Both the position numbers and the translations under genes were made by a program. The notes beneath the pieces were generated by a model. That model worked only from the letters and a program-made list of their open reading frames with translations. It made no database searches and was not told where the DNA came from. From the NCBI RefSeq assembly GCF_000335475.2, contig NZ_ANAH02000026.1, forward strand, positions 1 through 64,000: a stretch of DNA of 64,000 bases. The letters are read 5' to 3'. The DNA comes from Cystobacter fuscus DSM 2262 (lineage in GTDB: Bacteria; Myxococcota; Myxococcia; Myxococcales; Myxococcaceae). Shown piece by piece: positions 8,311-16,410 of the stretch (position 1 is the stretch's first letter; every line of letters begins with the position of its first letter).

Positions 8311-9491
8311 AACGGATGTCTTCCTCCACGAGGAGACAAGCCCTGCTGCTCACACTGGCCGGGCTCATCACCTCGTCGGGGTGCATGGACTTCACCCAGG
8401 CGCAAGAGGAGTACTGTCAGCGCCATCCCCAGATCTGTCCACCGCCGCCGGGTGGAGGACCGGCGCCCAGCCCCGAGACGGGGGCCGTCAGTCAGGTCTC
8501 CTCACGGGGCCAACACACCCTGGCGCTCCGCACGGATGGCTCGGTCTGGGCCTGGGGACGCAACGACGCGGCACAACTGGGAGATGAAACGGTCGTGAAT
8601 CGCTCGGCGCCCACGCGGGTCGCCGGACTGAGTGGTGTGCAGAGCGTGGCCTCAGGCTATTTCCAATCCCTCGCACTGGGAGGGGATGGCTCGGTCTGGG
8701 CCTGGGGATTGACCAACTCGAGCGACATCCAGATGACCCCGGCGAAGCTCCCGGAGCTGAGTGACATCATCGCCATCTCCGCGGGCACCTTCCACTCGCT
8801 GGCGCTGCAGCAGTCGGGTTCGGTGTGGTTCTGGGGGGAACTCCTGGACCAGTCCAGTGATACGCCCGTCCTGGTCGAGGGCTTGTCAGGCATCACGACC
8901 ATCGCCGCGGGCAACAGTCATTCGCTGGCACTGGACAAGAGTGGCGTGGTCTGGGCCTGGGGGGACAACACCTTGGGACAGCTGGGCAATGGCACCCAGG
9001 ACGAGAGCACCACGCCCGTGAAGGTCCAGGGACTGCCGACGATCAAGCTCATCGCCGCTGGCGGCGCTCATTCGCTGGCGCTAGACACGGAGAACAGGGT
9101 CTGGACCTGGGGAAGCAACGACGAGGGCCAGCTGGGCAATGGCAACAAGGGCGGTTTGCGCACCCTCCCCATCCAGGTGCTGAATTTGAAGGATGTCAAA
9201 CAGCTGGCCGCGGGCATCCGCCACTCGCTGGCACTGACCAACGACGGTAACGTCATGGCGTGGGGCAGTGACTCCGCGGGGCAGCTGGGTGATGATTTAT
9301 CCTTGAAAGAACAGCTCTCGCCGGTGGAGACGTCCTCCTTGACCAACGTCATCGCCATCTCCGCCGGCCACTCCCACTCGCTGGCCCTGCTCAGCAATGG
9401 CGCGCTGTTCGCGTGGGGCTCCAACAGCTATGGGCAACTCGGCGGATCCACGCCAACCATGCCCATCCCCCTACCCGTCATGTTTCCCTGA
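8307..9491 (+). CDS. RCC1-repeat lipoprotein
   Basis: A 394-aa protein with a lipoprotein signal (RRQALLLTLAGLITSSGC, lipidated Cys near residue 26) followed by about seven RCC1 repeats, each with an HTLALRTDGSVWAWGRND-type motif, that should close into a beta-propeller. It is probably exported and anchored in the envelope. GGGAGGTGG sits about 5 nt before this ATG, and the start overlaps the upstream TPR-like gene. Such RCC1 lipoproteins are numerous in myxobacteria and functionally uncharacterised. A second one lies at 59923. Convergent with the downstream kinase gene. Confidence 0.88.
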   Translation: MKRMSSSTRRQALLLTLAGLITSSGCMDFTQAQEEYCQRHPQICPPPPGGGPAPSPETGAVSQVSSRGQHTLALRTDGSVWAWGRNDAAQLGDETVVNRSAPTRVAGLSGVQSVASGYFQSLALGGDGSVWAWGLTNSSDIQMTPAKLPELSDIIAISAGTFHSLALQQSGSVWFWGELLDQSSDTPVLVEGLSGITTIAAGNSHSLALDKSGVVWAWGDNTLGQLGNGTQDESTTPVKVQGLPTIKLIAAGGAHSLALDTENRVWTWGSNDEGQLGNGNKGGLRTLPIQVLNLKDVKQLAAGIRHSLALTNDGNVMAWGSDSAGQLGDDLSLKEQLSPVETSSLTNVIAISAGHSHSLALLSNGALFAWGSNSYGQLGGSTPTMPIPLPVMFP

Positions 9492-9530
9492 GGGACGCGA
9501 ACCCGCCTCCCTGCGGTCCGGCCCGGAGCC

Positions 9531-11177
9531 TCACTCCTCCTGGACGAAGGAGACCGTGAGGGGGGTCGTCTTCCCGGGCTTCACCTCGACCCGCCGGATC
9601 ACCGTCTTCGACAGGGTGGGACTGAAGAGCGTCACGGTGTAGGTCCCCACGGGAAGCGCCAGCGGGCCATCCCACGGAGTCGTTCCTCTCGGCGTTCCGT
9701 CCACGGAGACATCGGCGAAGGGGTGCGCGCGCACATCCAGGGTCCCCATGGCGGCGAGAGCGGGACGCTTGGATTTGACGGAGCGCGCGCGCTCCCGGGG
9801 AGCCGGAGGCCGGGCCACGGGCTCGGCGGGAGGCTCCACCACCGCGGGTGCCTGCTCCAGTGCCGGTGGAGGCGGCGCGGAGGGAGGCGGCGCGGAGGGC
9901 TCGGCGCTGGCCACGAGCGGGGGTCCAGAGTTCTCCCGGGGAGTGCTCCGCTGCCACTGCGCGAGCCCACCGCCCGCCACGAGCAGCATGCCGCCCACGA
10001 GGGCGTGCCGCTTCCAGGCGGAGACTTCCGGCCTCAGCCGCGTGCGCGTGCGTGCACGCGTCTCCACCAGACCGGAAGCGGACGGCTGCGCGGGGAGGGA
10101 CACGTCCTGGGGCGCCAGCATGTGCTCGGAGAGGGTCGCGAGCGATCCCGAAGCACCCGGGGACGCATGGGAGACGGTGTCCAGGTCGGTCCTCGACGAG
10201 GACGCGAGCCGCGAGGGGCCGGGCGCAGCGGCCGCGGCGGGGCTCAGCGCGGGCAGGCCCGTGGCCGAGGTGACACGCTGGATGAGCTGGGCCACCTGAG
10301 GGGCCGTCACGCTCCTGCCTCCCGCGAGGATGAAGTCCTCCAGGTCCGCCTGGAGCGCGTGGCAGTCCGGATAGCGCTGCTCCCGGTCCTTGGCGATCGC
10401 CCGGGCGAGGATGCGCTGAAGGGTGTCGGGCAGGTCCGGCCGGTAGTGGACCGCGGGCACGGGCTCGTCGAAGAGGAGGGTGTGCATCAGCGCCGCGTCC
10501 GACGCCGCGCTGTACGGCTTGTGGGACGTGAGCAGCTCATAGAGCACCACCCCGAGCGCATACACGTCCACGCGCCGGTCCAGTTGCTTCGCGCGCAGTT
10601 GCTCGGGCGGCATGTACGACAGCTTGCCCTTGATGACGCCGCTCCGGGTCCGGTGGCTCTGACCGGTCGCCTTGGCGATGCCGAAGTCCACCACCTTCAC
10701 CGCGCCCTGCAGCGACAGCAGGATGTTGTCCGGGCTCACGTCCCGGTGGATGAGCCCCAGGGCCTCGCCCGTGCCCGGATCCACGAAGTCGTGGGCGAAG
10801 GCCAATCCCTCACAGGCCTGGGAGATGAGCCGGGCGCAGACGGCGGGAGGCAGGGGCAGGTGCTGGGCCGAGGCGCGCTTGATGAGCGTGCGCAGGCTCG
10901 GCCCGTCGACGTACTCCATCGCCAGGAAGTAGGAGCCATCGGCTTCGCCGAAGTCGAAGATTTGCACGATGTGCGGGTGGGTGAGCCGGGCGGCCAACAT
11001 GGCCTCGGAGAGGAACATCTCCACGAAGGCGGGCTCCTGGGCCAGGTGCGGCAGGATGCACTTGACCACCAACGTCTTCTCGAAGCCCCGGGGCCCGGCG
11101 GCCTTGGCGAGGTACACCTCGGCCATGCCTCCCACGGCGAGCTTGCGGATGAGCTGATACTTGCCGACTTGCCGCAT
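9531..11177 (-). CDS. Eukaryotic-like Ser/Thr protein kinase with PEGA domain
   Basis: A 548-aa kinase. The kinase domain occupies about residues 5-275: G-loop [14 protein letters not shown], the VAIK-type lysine in TLVVKCI, catalytic loop [17 protein letters not shown] and APE-type SYMPPEQ. A low-complexity linker and a single transmembrane segment ([18 protein letters not shown], about 395-412) follow, then a Pro/Ala stretch and a C-terminal PEGA domain (about 478-545, [20 protein letters not shown]) that would be extracytoplasmic. The start codon is the ATG at 11177, preceded by GGAGGGAGAGGG; an upstream extension exists but lacks a ribosome-binding site. Substrates unknown. Confidence 0.9.
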   Translation of the reverse strand: MRQVGKYQLIRKLAVGGMAEVYLAKAAGPRGFEKTLVVKCILPHLAQEPAFVEMFLSEAMLAARLTHPHIVQIFDFGEADGSYFLAMEYVDGPSLRTLIKRASAQHLPLPPAVCARLISQACEGLAFAHDFVDPGTGEALGLIHRDVSPDNILLSLQGAVKVVDFGIAKATGQSHRTRSGVIKGKLSYMPPEQLRAKQLDRRVDVYALGVVLYELLTSHKPYSAASDAALMHTLLFDEPVPAVHYRPDLPDTLQRILARAIAKDREQRYPDCHALQADLEDFILAGGRSVTAPQVAQLIQRVTSATGLPALSPAAAAAPGPSRLASSSRTDLDTVSHASPGASGSLATLSEHMLAPQDVSLPAQPSASGLVETRARTRTRLRPEVSAWKRHALVGGMLLVAGGGLAQWQRSTPRENSGPPLVASAEPSAPPPSAPPPPALEQAPAVVEPPAEPVARPPAPRERARSVKSKRPALAAMGTLDVRAHPFADVSVDGTPRGTTPWDGPLALPVGTYTVTLFSPTLSKTVIRRVEVKPGKTTPLTVSFVQEE

Positions 11178-11356
11178 CACGAACCCTCTCCCTCCTCGCA
11201 CCGCATCGCCCCCTGGAGTGCAGGGGAGCCTCCTAGGGAAGGATGTGCATGGCGGCTCTATTCCTCCCCCGAGGGAGCAGGCGGGCGGCGGATCGACAGC
11301 GGTCCCCGAGGGCGTACGGCCAGACAAGCGCCAGCACGGGAGGCCGCGTGGCCGCT

Positions 11357-12187
11357 CTAATTCAAACCAACGAGGTAATTGAGGATGGTGGCATCCGCCG
11401 CGTCCACGCAGACGACCCCCTTCCCGGTGAGATGGGTCATCCGGATGTGGTTGTTCGTGTCGGGACCCGTCTTCAACGGCTCATAGGGTTTCCAGACGAA
11501 GCTCGTGAAATTCAGGAACAAGGACTTCGGATCCTCGCTCTCCTCCGCGTTGTGCAAGGAGTTGCGGATGGCGTCATTCTTGTCACGCACCCGCGGACTC
11601 CCATAGAGGTCCTGGATGCGGAGACGAAGGTCTCCTCCGACGTTGACGGTCATGTCCGCTGAATCAGCATTCCAGCCCCTCGTGTCGTAGTGGTCCGCAT
11701 GCGGGGTCCGCAAACGGCTGAAGACCAGCGCTCTCCCGGCGCATTCTTCCTGAGAGGGCCAACTCAGGCGCCGGTCGTTCCTCCTCAAGAGCATCGCGCC
11801 TAGAGTCTGGTTGACGATGAGATTGATCGCGGCGCTGATGTCGTTATTGCCAGTCTCCTGCTTCAGCATGATGATGACGGTTTCGGTCGGATTGGCCGTC
11901 AGGAAATTGACGACGTCAGTGATCGCCGACTGGACGGAAACGTCGAGATTCACGGGCCCATGGTAGAGCCAATAGGTGTTGGCGAAGTAGGCCACACCCA
12001 CCCGCAGGTCCAGGGCTCTCACTCCGGCATCCAGCTGTTGGCGGATGGAGAGACTCTGGGCCCGCACCATGGGGGTGTAGGCGTACTCGTAGGCCCCCGA
12101 ATCATGGGTGCCGGGGATGACCAGTCGAGTGATAGGTCTGCGCCTCTTGAAGCCATCGAGTAGCCCCATCCAATCATTGCCAGCCAT
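11357..12187 (-). CDS. Phosphatidylinositol-specific phospholipase C-like protein
   Basis: A 276-aa single-domain PI-PLC X-box protein. The two general acid/base histidines of the family are visible: H28 in [10 protein letters not shown] and H76 in WLYHGPV, with the family's LDLRV strand between them and the VIIMLKQE strand after. Enzymes of this family cleave phosphatidylinositol (or glycan-PI anchors) to cyclic inositol phosphate and diacylglycerol. I see no signal peptide, which is unusual because most bacterial members are secreted; a cytoplasmic role or non-classical export must be assumed. A GGGAGGAGC site precedes the ATG. Confidence 0.82.
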   Translation of the reverse strand: MAGNDWMGLLDGFKRRRPITRLVIPGTHDSGAYEYAYTPMVRAQSLSIRQQLDAGVRALDLRVGVAYFANTYWLYHGPVNLDVSVQSAITDVVNFLTANPTETVIIMLKQETGNNDISAAINLIVNQTLGAMLLRRNDRRLSWPSQEECAGRALVFSRLRTPHADHYDTRGWNADSADMTVNVGGDLRLRIQDLYGSPRVRDKNDAIRNSLHNAEESEDPKSLFLNFTSFVWKPYEPLKTGPDTNNHIRMTHLTGKGVVCVDAADATILNYLVGLN

Positions 12188-12261
12188 AGCGTGCTCCTCC
12201 CAGAGCGATCATGCGACAAGAGGGCACGGCGAACAAGCGCCCCCCCGTCCGTGGTCTGGGG

Positions 12262-13164
12262 TCACGTACGCCGCCGACGCGAGCCCTCGTGCAGCGGCAG
12301 CATCGGCGGGACCTGCGTTGCCAGCGCGTCCACGAAGAGCCGCACCTTCGCCGGAAGGCTCGAGCGGCTCGGGTACACCGCGTGAAAGGCCCGCAGCATC
12401 GCGGGCCGGGGGCCGAAGACGAGCTTCAGCCGACCGTCCTGGATGGCATCCCGGCACAGAATGGCCGGAACGCGCGCGATGCCGACCCCGGCGATGGCCG
12501 CCTCGCACGCCACCTCGAGGTCGTTCACCGTCAGAACCGGCTCGATGCGTGACTTCACTCCCCCGACGTTCCACGTCTCGAAGGCGCTGAATCCGATGCA
12601 GCGTGCGGCCCGGAGATCCCTGGGGTCCGGCGTGCCGTGCTTCGACAGGAAGCGGGGGCTCGCCACGAAGTGGACCGCGCCCTCTCCGAGCTTGCGCGCC
12701 ACGAGCGACGAGTCATCGAGCGGCCCGATGTGGATCGCGAGATCCAGTCCCTCCTCGATGAGGTGCACGCCGCGGTCCGCCAGCACCAGCTCGACCTGCA
12801 CCTTCGGGTAGCGGTCGAGGAACGCCGAGACGACGGGCGCCAGGTAGCGGCGGCCGTACAGCGTGGGTGAGGACACCCGCAGCAGGCCCACCGGCTCCGC
12901 TTGCTGCTGCTGCACCTCGCTGTTGGCTTCCTCGATCTGCTCCGCGATGGCGGAGCACCGCTCGTAGTAGGCGACCCCGACGCCGGTGACCCGCAGCCGC
13001 CGCGTCGTTCGCTCGAGAAGCCGCACGCCCAGCTGCTCCTCCAGCTTGCGGAGCCTCTCGCTGGTGCTCTGCTTGGTGATGCCGAGCTGACGCGCCGCAC
13101 GGGTGAAGCTGCCTTCCCGCACGACCGCGGCGAAGAGGAGCATGTCGGCCGGGGAGATCATCAT
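12262..13164 (-). CDS. LysR-family transcriptional regulator
   Basis: A 300-aa LysR-type protein: N-terminal winged HTH (residues 5-65, FAAVVREGSFTRAARQLGIT and SERLRKLEEQLGVRLLERTT) and a C-terminal effector-binding domain (about 92-295). It is divergent from a glutathione S-transferase gene across a 102-bp gap, the standard arrangement for a LysR regulator controlling itself and its neighbour. Two tandem ATG codons open the gene; either could be used. Confidence 0.92.
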   Translation of the reverse strand: MMISPADMLLFAAVVREGSFTRAARQLGITKQSTSERLRKLEEQLGVRLLERTTRRLRVTGVGVAYYERCSAIAEQIEEANSEVQQQQAEPVGLLRVSSPTLYGRRYLAPVVSAFLDRYPKVQVELVLADRGVHLIEEGLDLAIHIGPLDDSSLVARKLGEGAVHFVASPRFLSKHGTPDPRDLRAARCIGFSAFETWNVGGVKSRIEPVLTVNDLEVACEAAIAGVGIARVPAILCRDAIQDGRLKLVFGPRPAMLRAFHAVYPSRSSLPAKVRLFVDALATQVPPMLPLHEGSRRRRT

Positions 13165-13177
13165 TGTCCATTCTAAC

Positions 13178-13192
13178 CTGACAAAGCGTCAG
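13178..13192. promoter_or_regulatory. Candidate LysR operator between lysR-type and GST genes
   Basis: CTGAC-AAAGC-GTCAG is a perfect 5-bp inverted repeat with a 5-bp spacer in the middle of the divergent intergenic region. It is flanked by a direct repeat CATTGTCC(A/G)TTC at 13162-13173 and 13203-13214. Both are good candidates for LysR binding sites; binding itself is inference. Confidence 0.45.
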
Positions 13193-13266
13193 CGTGTGGC
13201 TGCATTGTCCGTTCGCGCGGCGCCCCGCACTCTCGCGGTCATCCACCCGCTTCGAGGCGTGCACCC

Positions 13267-13866
13267 ATGAAGCTGTATTTCGCCCCCAGGACCCGAGCCA
13301 CCCGGGCCCGCTGGTTGCTCGAGGAGCTCGAGGTGCCCTACACGCTGGTCCAGGTCGACCTGGCGAAGCAGGAAGGCAGGACACCGGCCCATCTGGCGCT
13401 GCATCCCCTCGGCGAGGTCCCCGTCCTGGTGGATGGAGACGTCACGCTGTTCGAGTCCTCGGCCATCTGCCTCTACCTGGCGGACCTCTTTCCCGAGAAG
13501 CACCTGGCACCACCGTTGGCCTCGGCGGAGCGTGGCCCCTACCTCCAGTGGATGCTCTTCGCCGAGGTGACGCTGGAGCCCGTGGTGCTCGAGCACCTCC
13601 GCCAGACGCAACTGCCCGACGAGCAGAAGAAGGCGGAGCCCGCCGCGCGGCCAGGGCGGCTCGACGACGTGCTCACGGCCATCGACAAGCGACTCCACGG
13701 CAGGGAGTTCGTCGCGGGCGGCACCTTCACCGCCGCCGACCTGGTGCTGGCCTCCCTCCTCCACCTGGCGAACACGCTGAAGCTGCTCGAGCGGTACCCG
13801 AGGCTCGTCGAGTACGTGGTCCGCCACACGAGACGCCCCGCCCTCAAGCGGGCCGTCTCGGGCTGA
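13267..13866 (+). CDS. Glutathione S-transferase family protein
   Basis: A 199-aa GST. The N-terminal thioredoxin-like domain (1-80) begins MKLYFAPRTRATRARWLLEE and contains the cis-Pro/Glu-Ser glutathione-binding motif (GEVPVLVDGDVTLFESSAIC); the C-terminal helical domain has GGTFTAADLVLASLL. It probably conjugates glutathione or reduces electrophiles in the cytoplasm. Divergent from a LysR regulator that likely controls it. The residue at the usual Ser/Tyr/Cys position is not clear (APRTRATRAR), so catalytic class is undetermined. Confidence 0.88.
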   Translation: MKLYFAPRTRATRARWLLEELEVPYTLVQVDLAKQEGRTPAHLALHPLGEVPVLVDGDVTLFESSAICLYLADLFPEKHLAPPLASAERGPYLQWMLFAEVTLEPVVLEHLRQTQLPDEQKKAEPAARPGRLDDVLTAIDKRLHGREFVAGGTFTAADLVLASLLHLANTLKLLERYPRLVEYVVRHTRRPALKRAVSG

Positions 13867-13910
13867 GCGTTCTCTCCACCGCTCGTCCAAGCCCTGGTCT
13901 CACTGGAACT

Positions 13911-14300
13911 TCAGGGGGACATCGGCGTGCAGAGCTCCACGAGCACTCCGTCGAGGTCCCTCACGTAGGCCACCGTCTGCCCCCAGGGCTTCTGCTTGGG
14001 CGGCTGCGCGGCCCGGGCGCCCGCCTTCACCGCCCGCTCGTAGGCGGCCTCGACGTCTGGCGTGACGAGCGCCACCTCCACCGCCGCCGCGTCCTCCTTC
14101 GGCCGGTTGAAGCGCACGGTGAGGCCATTGTTCTTCGCCATCTCCTCCGAGGCGAAGGCCAGCGCCGTCGCGCCGGTCTCCAGTTCCGCGTACTGGCCAC
14201 TCTCGTGGAGGAAGCGACGTTGCAGGCCAAAGGCCTTCTCGTAGAAGTCGACGGTGGCGGGTACGTTCGCGACGTAGAGGATGACGTAGCCGAGCTTCAT
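13911..14300 (-). CDS. VOC family (glyoxalase/bleomycin-resistance-like) protein
   Basis: A 129-aa single VOC domain: beta-alpha-beta-beta-beta repeats starting MKLGYVILYVANVPATVDFY and ending AYVRDLDGVLVELCTP, where the final Glu is the usual metal ligand. Members are glyoxalases, dioxygenases or antibiotic-binding proteins; nothing here selects between them. The ATG at 14300 is used because the domain starts there; longer in-frame sequence upstream is antisense to the next genes. Confidence 0.85.
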   Translation of the reverse strand: MKLGYVILYVANVPATVDFYEKAFGLQRRFLHESGQYAELETGATALAFASEEMAKNNGLTVRFNRPKEDAAAVEVALVTPDVEAAYERAVKAGARAAQPPKQKPWGQTVAYVRDLDGVLVELCTPMSP

Positions 14301-14475
14301 GGCGGCGGACTCCGGTGCACGGGGGGAACAGCGTGCGGCGGTATTCGCACGCCCCGCCCATCCTGTCTCAAGGAATCGGACAGGGCTCACCCTCGGACAC
14401 CGTCGTCTTCTGGACTCGGGGCCACACCGCTGGACGGGAAGACGGGCAGCGCGCCCGGGCTCAGCTTGCCTGCCC

Positions 14476-14889
14476 ATGACCCTTTCCCCTGAAGCCATTC
14501 GTTCGCGGCTCCTCGCGGATCCCAACACCCCGAAGCTGGCCGAGCAGTTGGGTGTCCCACTCGAGGAGTACGTGAAGCAGGTGATGCACTTCGTCCAGAA
14601 CCCGCATGAGGAGCCGCAGCTCCTGGTCGTGGGTGACGAGGATCTGCGTGCCATGGGCCACGAGCCCCCGAGTGCCGAGGCCTTGAGTCGCGTTCTGGAC
14701 GAGGCGGTGGCCCTGGCGGGGCTCACGGAGACGACGGACTTCACCCCGGCGAAAAAGCCGCTCGTCTCGCTCACCAGCCCGCCGCAACCCCCTGTTCCCA
14801 CCGCACCGGCCCCGGCGCGCACCGACACGTCTTCCGACCTGGACGCGCAGTTGCGCCGCGCGCGGTTCTCCTCCCACCAAGGAAAGTGA
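14476..14889 (+). CDS. Hypothetical protein (137 aa)
   Basis: I do not recognise this gene. It encodes 137 residues: a helical N-terminal half (MTLSPEAIRSRLLADPNTPK; VPLEEYVKQVMHFVQN) and a Pro/Thr-rich C-terminus that ends DLDAQLRRARFSSHQGK. It is acidic in the middle and has no signal peptide or membrane segment. It stops 6 nt before the next small gene, so the two are probably co-transcribed and may act together. No ribosome-binding site is obvious; the ATG is chosen as the first start after the divergent VOC gene region. Confidence 0.6.
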   Translation: MTLSPEAIRSRLLADPNTPKLAEQLGVPLEEYVKQVMHFVQNPHEEPQLLVVGDEDLRAMGHEPPSAEALSRVLDEAVALAGLTETTDFTPAKKPLVSLTSPPQPPVPTAPAPARTDTSSDLDAQLRRARFSSHQGK

Positions 14890-14895
14890 ACCCAC

Positions 14896-15363
14896 ATGGG
14901 TCTGAAAATCGGCGGATTCCTCAAGAACATTGGCAAGGAACTGGGCAAGGTCACCCAGGGGCTCAAGAAGTTCGCCAGCTCCCCCCTGGGCAACCTGGTG
15001 ATGAAGCAGGGCCTGTCCTTCATCAAGGAAAAAGCGGGGGCCCTCTCCAACAAGATTCTCGAGAAGCTGGGCCATCTCAAGAAGAAGGGAGGCTTTGGCA
15101 CGTTGTTGAAGGCGCTCGAGCCCTTCGCCAAGAAGCACCTCGGACAGGCCATCGACAAGCTCTGCGCGAAAGGCCTCGCCTTCCTGTCAGGCATCACGAA
15201 GCAGGCCTCGAACAGTGGAGACCTGCGGGCCATCGTACGGCAGTTGAATCTCGCGCGCGCCCAGGCCCCGGCCATGGATTCGACCACCGAGCAGATGGCC
15301 CGGGAGAACATCTTCCAGCTCATCGCCCACCGCCACGCGGAGCTGATGCGACAGGTGGCCTGA
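14896..15363 (+). CDS. Lysine-rich amphipathic hypothetical protein (155 aa)
   Basis: Not recognised. The 155-aa product is very lysine- and glycine-rich in its first 110 residues, with alternating hydrophobic and basic stretches (FLKNIGKELGKVTQGLKKF; LGHLKKKGGFGTLLKALE) that would make amphipathic helices, followed by a more ordinary helical C-terminus (ENIFQLIAHRHAELMRQVA). No signal peptide. Such basic amphipathic proteins may bind membranes or nucleic acid; this is only a composition-based guess. It follows the 137-aa gene by 6 nt. Confidence 0.65.
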   Translation: MGLKIGGFLKNIGKELGKVTQGLKKFASSPLGNLVMKQGLSFIKEKAGALSNKILEKLGHLKKKGGFGTLLKALEPFAKKHLGQAIDKLCAKGLAFLSGITKQASNSGDLRAIVRQLNLARAQAPAMDSTTEQMARENIFQLIAHRHAELMRQVA

Positions 15364-15499
15364 ACCCCGTGGGGGGCATCATGAGCCGGGGGGGATGATG
15401 GCGCGGCCCCCTGGGCGTACACGCCGTGGTTGCCCTCCGACGAGGTTCGCAGGAGGGTGGGTGGAAAGGCAGGCCCCGTCCTCTCCGCTCGTACTCCCC

Positions 15500-16405
15500 G
15501 TGTGCACCGTGCCCGTGCTCCATTCGCTACACTCCCCCGCCGTCCTGTCCGTCTCCAATCTCCAGACTCCCGGGGCTCGCCTCGGGGCGAGGTCCCACGC
15601 CTGGGTGCTCGGGCTGGCGCTGCTGCTCGGGAGCGGCCCGGGTTGCCAGCGGCCGGCCGGGTCCCACACGCCCCTCGTCTACGCGGGCTCCGGCAGCATC
15701 GGCGACACCGTCCTGTCACCGCTCAGCGAGGGCTTCGTCCGTCGGGGAGGTCCGCCCGTCGAGGCGAAGCACTACGTGGGCTCCGCGGAGGGCTTCAAAC
15801 TCCTGATGGAGGGGCACGCGGACGTGAGCGGCCTGGCGCGCTCGCTCCGGAGCACGGAGAAGGCCCGGCACCCCTATTACGTCATCATCGGGTATGCCGC
15901 GCTCGCGGTGTACGTCCACCCGGACAATCCGATCACCGCCCTCAGCCGGGCCGAGCTCAAGGCGTTCTTCACCGGCCAGCTGAAGAACTGGAAGGACGTG
16001 GGTGGACGGGATGCGCCCGTGGAGCTCGTGACGGTGAAGCTGTCCACCGGCTCGGGCACGACGGACTTCTTCCGGGAAGCGGTGCTGGAGGGCGCCCCGT
16101 TCGCGCCCACCCATGCCTTCGAGCACCCGCGCGAGGTGCAGTCCTACGTGGCCTCGCATCCGCACGCGCTCTCGTGGGGGACGCTGGCGCCCGACGTCCA
16201 GGGCGTCCGGGTGCTGCCACTGGACGGCGTGGTGCCAGGGCCCGATTCGATTCGCACGGCGGACTACCCGCTGTCCCGGCCGATGGTGTTGGCGACCCGG
16301 GGCGTGCCCGACGGGCCGCTCAAGGACTTCCTCGACTATGTGATGTCGCCCGAGGGCCAGGCCATCGTCGCGCGCTCCTTCATTCCCGTGCGAGAGGTGC
16401 GCTGA
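15500..16405 (+). CDS. Phosphate-binding (PstS-like) substrate-binding lipoprotein
   Basis: About 300 residues. A lipoprotein signal (HAWVLGLALLLGSGPGC) precedes a type-II periplasmic binding domain of the PstS family: YAGSGSIGDTVLSPLSEGF, VDVSGLARSL-like strand, ALSRAELKAFFTGQLKNW (the family signature helix), STGSGTTDFFREAVL and the closing FLDYVMSPEGQAIVARSFIP. PstS-type proteins bind phosphate for ABC uptake, but no pst transporter genes are nearby; instead a chemoreceptor gene follows after 5 nt. The start is uncertain: GTG codons at 15500, 15509 and 15515 and an ATG at 15395 are all in frame. Confidence 0.78.
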   Translation: MCTVPVLHSLHSPAVLSVSNLQTPGARLGARSHAWVLGLALLLGSGPGCQRPAGSHTPLVYAGSGSIGDTVLSPLSEGFVRRGGPPVEAKHYVGSAEGFKLLMEGHADVSGLARSLRSTEKARHPYYVIIGYAALAVYVHPDNPITALSRAELKAFFTGQLKNWKDVGGRDAPVELVTVKLSTGSGTTDFFREAVLEGAPFAPTHAFEHPREVQSYVASHPHALSWGTLAPDVQGVRVLPLDGVVPGPDSIRTADYPLSRPMVLATRGVPDGPLKDFLDYVMSPEGQAIVARSFIPVREVR

Positions 16406-16410
16406 GCGCC

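Noticed and set aside
9723-11360. A 545-codon plus-strand open frame
   Set aside because: Antisense shadow of the PEGA-domain kinase gene; low-complexity translation.
13911-15719. A 602-codon minus-strand open frame ending in the VOC domain
   Set aside because: Only its last 129 codons (from ATG 14300) match a family; the remainder is antisense to other genes.
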